Shown: positions 23,400-35,595, counted from the stretch's first letter. The stretch: 64,000 bases of DNA from Triatoma infestans (GCA_011037195.1 JAAEAF010001583.1:62001-126000), one strand, 5' to 3'. Made by a program: numbers and translations. The notes: generated by a model not told the origin, from the letters alone.

Positions 23400-23576
23400 C
23401 AAATTCCCTGCTCAGTGTACTCTCAGAGGCCCGGCTGGGATGCAGTGGAGACGGGCGGGGTTATGTGGGTTTTAAAAATAAATAAATAAGTAAATAAATC
23501 AATAAAATCAAATAAATAAACAAATCAAAAGAGATAAACAAATCCAAGAAGAGGGAAAAGGAAAATGTGGGCGCCA
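23400..23576 (-). repeat. Retroelement leader with PBS-like end, minus strand
   Basis: On the minus strand a TGGCGCCCACATTTTCC primer-binding-like site (from 23576) is followed by about 90 bases of TTTA-rich sequence and a GC-rich block containing CCCGCCCGTCTCCACTGCA at about 23440-23460. The segment at 58419-58600 (plus strand) has the same order: TGGCGCCCATCCCC, T-rich stretch, then CCCACCCGTCTCCACTGCA. So these are two copies of one LTR-element leader. No gag frame follows either copy. Confidence 0.5.
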
Positions 23577-26335
23577 CGCTGTTGTAATTTAAACTTAAAT
23601 TAATAAAAGAAACCAAAAAAAAATTAATTGCTTACGGCAAGAGCGAACCGTATGTCTATGTGAATTGGCTGTGCTGCTATCTCTGGTCCAAGTAATTAAT
23701 ACACAGGTTGAAATTGAGACGTACTTATACTCTCCTTTATTAAAACCAAAAATTTCAAGTATAATTCAACAGCAATTCTCAGCTACATGTACATCAAAAA
23801 TAGATATTTTGTCCAGGCCCTGGAACAAATTTATATAAGTACACCGGAAACAAAACAATACAATGACTTCCAACTTAAAATAATAATAAATTAAAATAAA
23901 ATAATAATAAGTTAAATAATTCTGTTTACCAAAAAAAAAATGACTTCCAAATTCAAAATAAATCTCTTTACACAAAAAAAATAATTCTCATTTTATATTA
24001 TAAAACATTAAAAAAAACTACTGTGAAGTTAAAGTGAACGGCAATAGTATATATAATTACTATAAGTGATATAAGTAAGATACAAACTAAATAAGTAATT
24101 TAATGTAGTTCATTTTTAAGTAACTTAATTTTTAAGTAATTTTCTTTTTAAGTAATTGGATTTTCAAAATATACGTAATTTACAACTGCCCTCAGTCTGT
24201 ATTAAACATTTTTCCTCTTCGCTGCACTTTAGTGCGGTAGCCGCCGAGTGATTGTTTCTTTTTTTTTTTTTTTAATAGTTATCTGTATAAGAAATTACAA
24301 TACATACAGTTTCCCGTCGAGGTACTGCCTGTCACCGGGTGGGTCCTTTTTCTTTTTTCCTCCAACTGTCGAAATGCACCTCCTTCGTGGTACTCGGGGC
24401 GTCCTCTTGAGCCAGACGACCCGACGAGTTGACAGGGATCAGGAGTTCGGTGCTGTGCACTCAAAATCCGGCAATGCCGTTTAGAAAAAGCAGTCACAAA
24501 AAATTCACCTTCACACAGTGAGCGACGGCTACCTACTGACCTACTCACGCACGTACGAAGTATATGCTATACTATAATACAATAGTACACTAGTTTATGC
24601 TATTGTGGTACAAAGTACATTCCAGTATTTCTATTAACCCTGGCCCTAGATACAGCACAGCCGTACTAATAAATTTCAAGGCCAATACACGGATAAAATT
24701 ACGAGTAATTTGAAAATTAAAATAAATTTACATCTTATTTTATGTAACTGTCATACGACGGTTACAAAGGACATTGTGAGTCTGGAACAAGTATTCCAGA
24801 GCTTCTAACTATTAACGACGACGAATCTACAAACAAATAGAACAAACATCAACTTTTAATAAATAGTCAGCTGTCTTCACTCAGCTCTCTGTCAATAAGT
24901 CTTTTTACAGGTCAGAACCAGCTAAACGATCACTAGAATAGCAAGGGCATTAACTAGCCACATACGCATAATTCGCTACCAATATCACTTTACGCTTGGC
25001 CATTCTGAACTTCTTTTTACTCGAATTCCTATACCTATTCGTTAATATGTATACTGTTTATCCCACATATTGTATTAACAGGAACTACATCTCTAAATTT
25101 TTACAATATGTTTGATATAATATATTGTGTTTCATCAGAATCTAAAGAATTTTTAAATTATAGAACACCTTTTTTTTAAACACAAATTTTCCTTTTCATT
25201 GTTTGATTAAATTAAAAAAGTAAATGTAAAGCAAAAATTATAATTAATAAAGAAAAAATGAAAATTAAAATTGGAAAATAAAAAGAAAATTCAAGGAATA
25301 ACATCAAAATATTAATTAATTTTTTTATTTATTTATTTATTTTTTTAAAGAGGTGGAAAAGGTTGGTTAAAAATAAAGCTGGTAAAAAGCTGTAGAAAGT
25401 GGTGTAATAACTTCAAACAAAATTATAAATTCCTTGGTTAATCACAATGTATTTACTTGCACGGTGTTGAATATTAAATCACCGCGGGGGCCTCTATCAC
25501 ATAACTTTCTCTACCTCTCTCTCAAAGTATTTTTTATAATTATCCATTAGGAGAGTTTGTTTATTCATTCATTTTCTTCATTTGGTTTAAAAAAGAATAC
25601 ATTTACAGTGAGAAAATTTCTTGTGCAAACCATCCACATTGGAAATACAAGAAAGAAAATGTGCTTATTTTCTTTTTTTTACATTTCTGCTTGCTTAATG
25701 ACAGTATGATGTTGTCAGAATGTTAGAAACGAAGTTAGAGAGACAAAAAAGAATGAATGTATGAGAGAGTTATAGAGGCGTGTGGGTGACTCAAAAATAA
25801 TTGAAGTTAGAAGGAAAGATCAAGGAAGTTTAAGTCAGAGAGAATTCTTAGATCTGCGAAATAAGTAAGTACAAGAGCTCCAATCTAAAAATTAGATTGT
25901 AAAAGACCGCTTCCAAGAGATAACTCACAAGCACAGCTTTCATCAGCAAGATAAGTCAAAGGCAGAGCTTTTATTAGTGATATAAGTAAAAAAGAAGAGC
26001 TCTTGTCACTATGGAAAGCTCTAATGGAAGAAATAGGTCAGAGATAGTGGTCTTTTCAAGAGCTCCTTATCAAAGGAAAAAAAGCAGTGCTACAAAGAAC
26101 TGTGGAAGAGTCTGATAAGTTAGAAAAAGAGCCCTTATCCTGAACTGAACTACGGGAGGGGGGCTCTAATCAGCCATATGTAAAAGAGAGAAGAGCTCTT
26201 ATAGCGGGATAAGATGAATAAGATCATTAGAGTAAGATCAGTAGAGTAAAAGTTCTTATCAAGAATAGCTCGGAAATTCAGGAAGCAATCTATACTTGAG
26301 TAGCTTTTTTCTAAAGGAAAGGAAAACATATATAT
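23577..26335. other. Mostly AT-rich; GC-rich patch and GAGCTC-rich stretch
   Basis: 23577-24250 might include the LTR belonging to the leader at 23400. A GC-richer patch at 24290-24550 carries an 89-codon minus frame without a domain. 25860-26240 repeats the motif AAGAGCTC or a near variant roughly every 30-60 bases with diverged spacers, which looks like an old tandem array. No TSDs or termini were found. Confidence 0.4.
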
Positions 26336-26404
26336 ACATATAAACATATATATATACATATAAACATATATATGTACATATAAACATATATAAACATATA
26401 TATT
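26336..26404. repeat. ATATAC/ACATATA simple repeat
   Basis: About four imperfect 16-18 bp units of ACATATATATACATATAA type. Confidence 0.85.
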
Positions 26405-28593
26405 TCACATATAAACTATTCGAAATTTTTATTACATCGAAACATTTGTTTCAGTACCGTAATGAACCAACATATATTTACTTTTAGTATGTATTGTAAG
26501 AGTTTGCGATCATTCGACTGGTCAAAATTCGAAGATCTGCTGAAACATTCCAATTTTATCAAAACATGCATTCTTGCAATTAAAAAATAATTGACTATAA
26601 GTGCTACTCATTCTCTTTAAGCGGAATAAATGCATTGTACATTCATTTGAAATAATTTTTTTTCTAGTTTTTGAGAAACTACTTTAGAGAAAGTATTAAG
26701 AATGTTTCATGTCACTAAGAAAAAAATAATACGCAAAAAATACTGGCGTAATTGTTGTGACAAGTGTGAAGAACAATACAAAATGAGAACAGTTAGATAT
26801 GAAACAAAAAAAGCAAAACAGAGAGAGAGAATAAATAGAAGAAAATGTACAAGTTTTAGAAAGAAAAGAGTTTTCATCTGTCCGCAAACTGATGAAGAAG
26901 AGATATTTTCTTGATGGTAAAGTGTAAAGGAATTAGAGAGACAATAGCAGTCTGGTCCACAGCAGCATCTCCACTCAATTCGAATTAAGACCCTTTTCTT
27001 CTTCCACTACTACGCCGTTGCTGTTGCTGTTGTCCTAAGAAATGGAAGCACAACGCTCATTTAGATGAAGGGTTGGAATATCTTATATTGAATACAATAG
27101 CTACTGATGGGAAATAATAGACCCTACTAAACGATTAAATAATTTCAAGTATTTTATTCAAGTATTCAAGTATTTCTTTGTATTGTTTTTAATTTTTCTT
27201 TTTTTTGTCTCTAAAATTACAATTTTACTTTTTCCTTGCTGAATTATGAGTGCACCATTAGGATTAATCTCTTTTTACAAAAGAAAAATAATGTCAAAGT
27301 ATTTTCCTTTTGTTATCAATGGAAAACGTATAATTTAAAAATAACCATAATCACTGCCACAAGATATTCCCCCCCCCCCTCGTATTAATTACCAATGCAT
27401 GTGCATTCTTATTGGGTTTCCCAGTTAACATTGAATTTGAATGAGATATCTAAATTTGAATGGGAAAATAATGACAGCTAAACCAAATCTAAAGAAGGAA
27501 TGACCAAACTCAGGCCAGCTGCTACAGGGAGGACAGGTAGACCAGCAAGAAGTTGAAAGGAGAAGATTGAGGGCTGAGCCATGGAGACTGGTTGGACAGA
27601 GAAGGTTGGAGGTTAGAAGTGAACTCCAATCCAACATTGGGAGAGCTTTGTTGGGAGGGGGGGCGCCTCAAGACATATATTTTCTGTGGAAAAACAATTT
27701 CGAAAATTTGACATGATCGTTTTACAGCTGTTCGGTATTTAATACAAATTTAAATTTACCGCCAACATCGTACAATAATTTTATTTCATACGATTGGATT
27801 GTTTTATTTCGATATTTTGTAACTACCTTGACAAATTTTGACTAATCGATTAGGAGGCCTTATATCATTTTATAATACTTAATATTATATACAGCGTAAT
27901 CTGTTAGGCTGTCTCCTAAGTGTGGAGACGGGATAGTCTATGCATTATCTTCCTTTCCAGTTAGTCTTAATGCAGTACTCGTACGAGTAAGTACCGTTCG
28001 CACTCATTAAAGTGATTCAGGCCATAGAATTCAGTCCAGTTCGGTTTGCCTTTAATCGTGAAAACCCAGGTCCCTTACTTTTGGTTTTCCTTGGTATGTC
28101 GCTAAGCTGGTATCTTGTTGACTGAGTTGCAACGGCTCTCCTGGCCTGCACTGTTTCATTGTAAAATCACATGGTTATTACTTCCGGTGGAATTTCCTGC
28201 CGTGCAACTTCTGGGAGCCCTTTTAATAATTATTATCCACGATAATCAGCCAAGCAGCAGGGTATTGGCAAGACTCAAGTGTTGGAGGCACATAAGAATT
28301 ATTTCCTTATTCCTATTTTTGGTCTTCCCTTTTCCCCGATATGGGCTAAGGACACATGGATCTTCTTACACTGGCATCTAGGGATTCTGCGTTTCAAGGT
28401 GAACGCCATTCCTTTGGCTATTTATTTTCCTTTTGTCTTGGCCCAGTTGCTGATTGTGTAGTGGCCACGAACCAGACAAATACTATTACTACCCATTTTT
28501 AAACGTAGGTCAGTTTTTCCCCTCATAAATTATAATTTTTAAATTTTGCATTTTCTCAAACTATTTACAGTCCACTCAATATTTTTATTACAA
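26405..28593. other. No supported gene
   Basis: Includes a C-run at 27370-27379, a GC-richer coding-like patch at 27475-27660 and another at 27900-28460. Both strands of the two patches carry short frames (for example 27425-27637 minus, 28115-28381 plus), but none shows a domain. The paired patches could be decayed retroelement pieces. Confidence 0.4.
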
Positions 28594-28880
28594 TTTCACC
28601 AGTAGAATAGAATCGGGGGGGGGGAGCCTCATTGCACCAGTAGAATAGAATCGGGGGGAGGGGAGCCTCATTTCACGTAGAATGGAATCGGGGGAGCGGA
28701 GAATAGAATCGGGGGGAGGGGGAGCCTCATTTCACCAGTAGAATAGAATCGGGGGGGAGCCTCATTTCACCAGTAGAATAGAATCGGGGGGGAGCCTCAT
28801 TTCACCAGTAGAATAGAATCGGGGGGGAGCCTCATTTCACCAGTAGAATAGAATCGGGGGGGGTGAGCCTCATTTCACCA
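28594..28880 (+). repeat. G-rich minisatellite, unit about 35-38 bp
   Basis: About eight copies of a unit containing CACCAGTAGAATAGAATC, a run of 5-10 G, then AGCCTCATTT. Length changes occur mainly in the G-run, and one copy is truncated (about 28674-28705). The plus strand carries eight closely spaced G-runs and could form intermolecular or long-loop G-quadruplexes; that is inference. Confidence 0.95.
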
Positions 28881-29321
28881 CAGTATATTTATTAAACATG
28901 AGCAATTGGAGAGAGAGAAAATTAATAACTAATGGAAAATCAAACTAAAATTAGATTAAAAACAAAAATTTTCTGCTATTAAGTTTTAAAAATCATTAAT
29001 ATTGTAAAGTGGATTAATCTAAAATTTTTATTAAATTATGTAGAAAATTAACCTCTTATATTTGAAGTTATTAACCTTAATTGAAGTTTATTAATTAAAC
29101 AGGAAATTATAATAAACAACCGTACATCAATATCATATCTCTAATGTTTTCTATTTCAATTTATACTATCTCGGATTTATATATAAAATATGTATGTAAC
29201 ATTTAAATCCTCATTATAATATATTTTAAACTAAGAGCATGAAATTTTGTTACATAATTATATATACCCATGTCTATATATATATATATCAATGAAAATG
29301 TTCTCGACCAGTCAATGTTGC
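28881..29321. other. AT-rich sequence without a supported feature
   Basis: No coding frame or repeat boundary seen. (TA)n occurs near 29277-29288 just before the palindrome. Confidence 0.5.
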
Positions 29322-29384
29322 AATAAGTCTATAGATTTTCGGGTATTGGTCAATGACCAATACCCGAAAATCTATAGACTTATT
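29322..29384. repeat. 63-bp perfect palindrome (31-bp arms, 1-nt spacer)
   Basis: The left arm 29322-29352 (starting AATAAGTCTATAGATTTTCG) and the right arm 29354-29384 are exact reverse complements around a single A. The sequence stops matching abruptly at both outer ends. TA-rich sequence lies on both sides. As RNA or single-stranded DNA it would fold into an uninterrupted hairpin. Confidence 0.95.
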
Positions 29385-29752
29385 ATATATATATCATATA
29401 TGTATTCTAATTAATGAAATGTAATACATATGGTGCTAATAATGTATGTATTAGTTCATACATATGTGGCATACACAAACTTGTTAACAGCAATATACAA
29501 TTTCCGCTCTTTACATATATACATTGTATTGTATAATAGCATGCATTCTATATATAAATATACACGAGGTGATCCGAAGGAATGGATTTTGCAGTTTTTT
29601 TTTAAAACAGCTGAATAATGTGATAATAACCGCCAGTAAAGTCACTTGCTACAATTGTACTTCTTTACTCTAGAGATTAAAAGAAATGACAATGTAGCCA
29701 ATTTTAAATTTAATAAATTTTAAATTTTGGATGCAATTTATAAAATATATTA
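29385..29752. other. AT-rich sequence without a supported feature
   Basis: ACACGAGGTGATCCGAAGG at about 29561-29579 faintly resembles a mariner terminal repeat but has no partner. A 62-codon plus frame is not supported. Confidence 0.4.
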
Positions 29753-29763
29753 ATAATATTCAA

Positions 29764-30553
29764 TTTTTTTTTTTTTTTTTTTATTTATTGAGTAAACAAA
29801 ATCTGTTAAATTAACAAATAATTGCTACTGCTCACTGTTGATACTGTTGGCTTTAGGATCTTGACTGGAAAAGCCATCTAGCGATGACACTCCTGGCATT
29901 GTTAGGGTGTTGGTTGCGAATGTCACTTCCTAGGCATAGGCCACTTCCTTTTTAGTCTCCTTGTTGTATTCTGTAGCAAACTTAAGTTGGAGATGAGCGA
30001 ATTGTTATTTTGTGATAGTGTTTCATGAAACTTTTTGTATTGGTTGTATTGTGTGTACTGTAAGGTTTGAGACGTAGTAGGGTGCATCAGTAATGTGTCG
30101 TAAAAGTTTAGATTGGAAGTGTGTGTATGTATTTTGTATAGGCTGGAAGATTTGGTAGAACCCCAAACTTCGCAACCGTTCGGCCATATAGGTCGAATTA
30201 TAGTTTTGTAAATTAGTATCATGTTGTAGAGGTTGTCGTTTAATTTTCCGTCTAGCAATCGTCGTAACTGTCGAAATTTCTAATTCAAAGCCTGTCGTTT
30301 AAGTCTGGTATGGGGGTTTCAAGTTAATCGGCAGTCCAAGTGGAGTCAAGATAGCGTGTAACAGTTTTGTCCGTGAGCGGTGTGTCGTTGAAGTAAACTG
30401 TTGGGCATGTACGTTTATGTGGTTAAGTTGGTCATGTGCGTAGATTTTAGACGGTTAATTTTGATTCTCCATTTCTTGCACTATTGTTGAATGTCGTCTA
30501 GATGTCTTTGTAAGTTAGTGCTTGCTGTAATGTGGTTGGCATGTCGTGAAAGG
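29764..30553 (-). mobile_element. 5'-truncated Jockey-like LINE with poly(A) and 11-bp TSD
   Basis: The element is 790 bp on the minus strand. Its 3' end is the poly(T) on the plus strand at 29764-29781. ATAATATTCAA flanks it at 29753-29763 and 30554-30564. Coding pieces match the C-terminal part of a Jockey ORF2 downstream of the catalytic YADD block: KKWRIKINRLKS, CPTVYFNDTPLTDKTV, STWTAD, and YKTIIRPIWPNGCEVWGST (within 29923-30258). Finally TRRLKRKWP comes just before the end. Frameshifts and stops occur between the pieces. Clean target duplications with a preserved tail show a standard target-primed insertion that aborted early. Confidence 0.85.
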
Positions 30554-30604
30554 ATAATATTCAAATAAAGTTGAAATTCTTCAATTAAATATTTATTTTG
30601 AACA

Positions 30605-31022
30605 ATAAAACATCAATTTAACTATTTTTTCTTGAAAACGGCTGTACAATTTTCTTGAAACTTCGTATAATATCTACCACATAAACATGTATCACTTTTA
30701 TTTGAATCATTGTCCCGAGAAAATGTATTGTGTTTCTCTAAAGTACCACATCTATAATTAGTAAGATACCTCATCAGTATAATGTATGGTTTTATACCTT
30801 ACATAATATTAATATATTTATATTTGAAGTAGTGATAAAATTCCAAGTATAAAGAAAAATCAGTTAACCTAAAGTGAGACTATACAGATTAGGGTTTTGA
30901 GTTCTTGCCAATTTTCTCAGAAACGGTAACAATGATTTTCCTTAAATCTGGAATTTTCGCTCCATGGAGAGAAACGTCACTTTCATTTGAAACATTTGAA
31001 AACAAAATTGTTTTTAGATGGG
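30605..31022 (+). repeat. Dispersed repeat family D, copy carrying a minisatellite
   Basis: Blocks: CTTGAAAACGGCTGTACAAT, CACTTTTATTTGAATCATTG, ATAATGTATGGTTTTATACC, GAAAAATCAGTTAACC, ACGGTAACAATGATTTTCC and a last GTTTTTAGATGGGTTTTGG. The 76-bp array starts at that point. The D right flank (CCATCCCGACTAAACATTAT) continues at about 31629. Confidence 0.65.
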
Positions 31023-31620
31023 TTTTGGTGATCTGGCAGTTTGGTAGTTCTGACAGAGGGCGCTCCACAGAAGGCCGCTCAGTATAACCTCCATCACATT
31101 TTGGTGATCTGGCAGTTTGGTAGTTCTGACAGAGGGCGCTCCACGGAAGGCGTCAGTTTAACTACCATCACCCCCCCAAATTTTTTTGGTGATCTGGCGT
31201 TTGAGTTTCTGACAGAGGGCGCTCCACAGAGGCGTCTCTGTATCTGGAAGTTTGGTAGTTTGACAGAGGCGCTCCACAAAGGCCGATAGTATCTGGCAGT
31301 TTGGTAGTTCTGACAGAGGGCGCTCCACAGAAGGCCGCTCTGGATCTGGCAGTTTGGTAGTTCTGACAGAGGGCGCTCCACAGAAGGCCGCTCAGTATAA
31401 CCTCCATCACATTTTGGTGATCTGGCAGTTTGGTAGTTCTGACAGAGGGCGCTCCACGGAAGGCCGCTCAGTATAACCTCCATCACATTTTGGTGATCTG
31501 GCAGTTTGGTAGTTCTGACAGAGGGCGCTCCACAGAAGGCCGTTCTGTATCTGGCAGTTTGGTAGTTCTGACAGAGGGCGCTCCACAGAAGGCCGCTCAG
31601 TATAACCTCCATCACATTTT
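31023..31620 (+). repeat. 76-bp minisatellite with shortened units
   Basis: The full unit contains GGTGATCTGGCAGTTTGG, TAGTTCTGACAGAGGGCGCT, CCACAGAAGGCCGCTCAG and TATAACCTCCATCACATTTT. About nine copies occur. Five or so are full length; others of about 50 bp lack the TATAACCTCCATCACATTTT part. Units differ by few bases, so the array is recent. Frames of 80-183 codons on both strands are produced by the repetition and are not genes. Confidence 0.95.
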
Positions 31621-32771
31621 CCTCAACGCCATCCCGACTAAACATTATAAACGTTGCTACTTTAATATAGAAAAAAGAAGTCAGTACTCAAAGTATATAA
31701 ATATAACAAATTTAACTTTTTTTAAAAATTATTTTTTGTTATGTTTTTATAAACAGTATAAGTTTTAGGAGTTTTTTTTTTTTTTTTTTTATAAGCAGAT
31801 TTATTTTAAAGAAAAATACAATCGAGAAAAACAAAGCGCTGGCTGCGCTAATGAACAGGAAAATTCTTTATGAAAATATAAAAACAAATATTCAGCTATT
31901 TCTCTCTATTTTCCTTTATTTTTAACCGTGCATATATAGATCCTTTGTGGGAAGAAAAATAATTAAAATTGTCAGACCCTCCGAACGTTTTTCTTCTCAA
32001 CTTTTTCCATTTCTTTTTCCATGTTACCCGGTTTTTTATTTTTGTATCTTTCTACTTGCTAACTCTCTGCGGAAGACACGCCAAAAAAAATGTTAGTAAA
32101 TGGAATCATAATTAAAGAATATGTATACGCATAAACGGGAGAAAACGGAATAAAACTCTCATTTCATTTTCATGTCAGAAAGTCCGTCTTCTTCTATTCT
32201 CCCCGCCATTTGAATTTCAAATTTATACCTCATTTTTTCTATAATAACTTTTTCCACATGAGTAATTTTATTCGCTGAAAATTTTCATTCTTATTTCCCA
32301 CAATAATAATAATAATAATAAAATAATACGAGGGGCATTCAATAGAGTTGGCCTAAGTAAAGGGTCGCATCCTTAGTGTCCGCCCACGGAAATTAGAAAG
32401 TAATGGTTTCTTACGGAGTGAGTGTCATAAATTTTATTTTCTTTTAATTGCGTAAAAAAAAGAGGAATTATTGAAAACATGTCAAAAATTTGAAAAATAA
32501 CGGAAAACTTAAAACCCGATAACTTTAAATTTGAAATTCAGTCTGCATGCTGTGCGACAAAAATAGGTCTAGAATGTTTTAGAAGATAGAGGTGCTATCT
32601 CCGTCAATAGAAGTCCGTTCAGCCTGGGTAACCGGTCGTCTGGAAAGCATTGGTCAAGAGAAAGTAGATAGCCGGCCAAATTAGGTCGCCTTTCTTCCCT
32701 TGATTGGTCCCGAGCCCTCTAGACACATGTAAGTCAAATCTTCTAGGCAGATTTACAGCATTTATCTCCAT
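31621..32771. other. No supported gene; possible mariner end
   Basis: Begins with a few bases of D right flank. A T-run lies at 31770-31790, and (AAT)n at about 32302-32322. ACGAGGGGCATTCAATAGAG at about 32328-32347 closely resembles a mariner/Tc1-type terminal repeat, but no matching inverse end or transposase was found. Confidence 0.4.
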
Positions 32772-32781
32772 GGATAAGCTC

Positions 32782-33930
32782 TTTTTTTTTTCTTTTTTTT
32801 AATGGGGGGGCCTATGCACCGTGACCCGTTTCGATCTATTGTGTTATGCCCCCTGGGTGCCGCAGGCTATTGCCCAGAGCACCCGAACAGATGTCCTTCT
32901 CTGAACATCCGTTCTACAAAACCACCACAGGTTGAGATCCCTGAGGAATCCCAATACCCTGACGGGCTCTAGATACGGTATATCCCCCTCCTCCATCTGG
33001 TAGCTAGCCAGGTTTTGAATTGTCAGCCTCGTAGTCTGTTAGGAGATGTAGTGGAGTTTCCTCCAGCTTCCCACAGAATCTGCATGAGGTGTCACTTTCC
33101 AAACCCAGCTTCACCAGGTGTCCTCTAAGTCGGCAATGCCCCGTGAGGAAACCCGTAAGAACGCGGAGCTTGTTCTTGCTCAATCCGATACAGGCCTGCG
33201 ATCTCCGTTGGTTATAATTTCGCAAGCAGATCTTAGCCTGCCGCAAACCGGGGAGGGAGAACCAGAGTTGAGATCTCCTCGTCTTCTCCTCCTTCCTAAG
33301 TTCCTCCAACAGAAACTGGTCGCTGACCCCACAAAAAGGTTCCGGCCCTAGGAGCGGGTCCTAACTTGGCCAGGGCGTCTGCCATCTCATTCCCTTTAAT
33401 GCCAACATGCCCCGGCACCCACCACAGGATAACTTTGTTCCTCCTGCCTAGGTTATTAAGTTTACCTAGGCATTCCCAGACCATTTTAGAGCTAACCGAT
33501 GCACTCAATGCTCTAATGGCTGCTTGACTATCGGAAAGGATTACAATCTCCTGGTCCCTATATCCCCTATCGAGGTTAAATTGTACGCATCTTCCAATAG
33601 CGTATATCTCCGCCTGGAAGATGCTGGGAAAATTACCCATGGGTTCCGAGTGCTTGACCCTTGGACAAACCACTCCCGCCCCAGTCCCCTCGAGGGTCAT
33701 AGGCCATCCGTATTCCATTTAATGGCATGTTCCTTAATGCCCAACAAAGCGGACCCTCGCTCCACCCACTTTTGGTGCCCAGCTTCAAGGAAAAATTCTT
33801 AGTGAAGCTGTATTTCTTAATCATGCCATCTCTAAGAGGTGCCAGATAAGGGAGCCCAATGGTGAGGATAGCCACTCCCTAGCCCCCAGACCCCCTCCTC
33901 CTGCACCACGCTAGAGATCCTAAGAAGAGC
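32782..33930 (-). mobile_element. 5'-truncated RNase H-bearing LINE with poly(A) and 10-bp TSD
   Basis: GGATAAGCTC repeats at 32772-32781 and 33931-33940 bracket a 1149-bp minus-strand insertion whose 3' end is a T-rich tract at 32782-32801. It encodes the last third of an ORF2. There is an RNase H domain with NTDGL (first Asp, near 33712), FQAEIYAIGRC, LSDSQAAIRAL, WWVPGHVGI and GNEMADALAKLG. A C-terminal finger reads CRFCGKLEETPLHLLTDY, where Tyr occupies the position of the last Cys of CX2CX8HX4C. A frameshift separates the first RNase H Asp from the rest (about 33715). The flanking duplication and tail are intact. This group is related to, but not the same as, the element at 40435. Confidence 0.85.
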
Positions 33931-34068
33931 GGATAAGCTCATTAGATTGTCCATAATCCAAAATGCTGACTAGAAGTCCAAACAGGACTGACAAAGGGAA
34001 TTTTTTAATTTTTTCACCGACTTCACTTAAAGGTTGGATCACTAACTGGGCGAAGAGGTTTCAGAAGG

Positions 34069-34141
34069 AGGACTGAGAGCAACGAAATCTAGTTAATACA
34101 GTGGGGTAGGTCAATGAAACTGCCATCATCATCAGTGAAAT
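34069..34141 (+). repeat. 73-bp inverted arm (partner at 35596-35668)
   Basis: This arm (AGGACTGAGAGCAACGAAAT at its left) and 35596-35668 are reverse complements with 4 differences in 73. They are separated by 1454 bases. See the entry at 35596. Confidence 0.85.
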
Positions 34142-34149
34142 TCTAAATA

Positions 34150-34390
34150 GATTGCTTTTTCATAAGATTTGGTACAGAATGTTTGATTGGAATGCCATGT
34201 CTGCGGAAGAGTTCAAGCTGGTTCCTTCAAGGTTTATTGTCTGATTTGGTTTATCGTACTGCTGTCAAACTAAGTTGGATTTTTATTTTGGATTCGGCTT
34301 GTTGTTGCTATTTTTCAATTGGGGCGGCTAAATGGGCCCGGAGAAGCGTTTATTAACGTAGGAGCATGGTCAGTCTTCCAGACGAATAAA
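34150..34390 (+). pseudogene. 3' fragment of an RNase H LINE
   Basis: About 34198-34300 reads MSAEEFKLVPSRFIV, then after a stop FGLSY and KLSWIFILDS-like residues. This parallels the end of the ORF2 at 45.3 kb (MSVEDLKLCPFKVLVRFVR). A GGGCCCGGAGAAGCG stretch at about 34337 parallels GGCCCGAGGGGGCT near 45.41 kb. Short and broken; relationship inferred from this alignment by eye. Confidence 0.4.
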
Positions 34391-35595
34391 TAATTAGAGT
34401 CAATATATGACAAGCATAAGTGCCATAAGATTTAAAGTGTTTTGTATTGGTTTTTTACGGGATTAGAGAATTAAAAATCTATCTACCCTTTTGATTCACT
34501 AGTATATTGAGGAAAGCAATGATCAGGAATTTACAATTAAACATAGCGCAAGGGTTATAGAGCGGAACGGCGTAGAGTGTTGTCCTTTAGAAGGGTGATG
34601 AACCTATGGCTCTCAGTAGAAAATTCCGACGCTTTTAAGGTGGTCGAGCCTATCCATACATTCCCCTTCTTTTAGCTTCGCTAACTGCACACGTATAAAC
34701 ATTTCACTTTTATTTGGAACATTCTTTTTGGAAAACTGATTTTACTTCTGGGAAGTGAAGAGTTTGCTGACCGTTTGTCTTCAAGAATTCAGTATCAGCT
34801 ATTTGAATTGTGTTCTGAAAAACCAAAATGTAACCTTACAAATAAGTATGGATTTATGTAAAATTCAACAAAACTAACGTGAGTAGACAATCCCAGGTTT
34901 GAAGAGAAATCACAAAACTGCCGCAAGAGAGTGTTGCAGAACATAATTTTATATATATGAAATTTAAATTAACATAAATAGTGAAAAAAAAATAAAGAAC
35001 GTTAAAAAATTATCTATAATTATAGATGAACCTTTAACGGCACACTAACTAGTTTATACTATACAATGATACCAGGACAAATTGGGTGAATTGGACCGAA
35101 TCCCTAAAACTCTTTACTGAGTTCAAAGCGTTTCTCCCTCGTGTTCTATATTAGTGCTTTCATTGGATAGGTAACCAATTTGGATGGACATAGCGCACCA
35201 GTTAGATTGTTTTCCATATTCCAAACTCCAATTTTAATCCCAGGCCTATGTGTGTTCACAACAGACTAGGAATCAGAGAAAGCATGTGTGTGTGTGTGTG
35301 TGTGTGTGTGGGAATGGGTGTAGAGAGAGAGAGAGAGAGAACGGGTTAGTATGATCACATTTTGAGGGCAACTGCAGCTATCGTATCCTATCTCACCTCA
35401 TCGCACCAACCAAACCAAACAACCGGCCAAAAAAAAACAAAAAACACATTGCGTCTCTAGTACTTTCATATAAACTAGCTAGAGTGCGCTAGTGTGCGTG
35501 CATAAGTGACACAAACACACACACATATATATATATATATCTGCCGATTTATAATTTTTTTTTAGATTTGTGTGTGTGTGTACGTAGCGTCAGCC
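34391..35595. other. No gene; D fragment and microsatellites
   Basis: A family D piece (CATTTCACTTTTATTTGGAA to ACTGCCGCAAGAGAGTGTTG) occupies about 34690-34945. (TG)n lies at 35287-35310, (GA)n at 35324-35341, and (TA)n at about 35526-35541. The rest is unassigned. Confidence 0.5.

Noticed and set aside
24279..24548. 89-codon minus frame in a GC-rich patch
   Set aside because: Arg/Ser/Gly-rich without a motif. A 78-codon plus frame overlaps it. Not enough to call a gene.
31094..31768. Long frames across the 76-bp array (183 codons minus, 112 codons plus) as repeat proteins
   Set aside because: Both strands are open in overlapping frames, units vary in length by non-multiples of three, and there is no start context or family. 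The openness follows from repetition of a stop-free unit.
32328..32347. Mariner element end
   Set aside because: The sequence resembles a mariner terminal repeat, but I found no inverse partner and no transposase nearby, so it is mentioned only in the region note.
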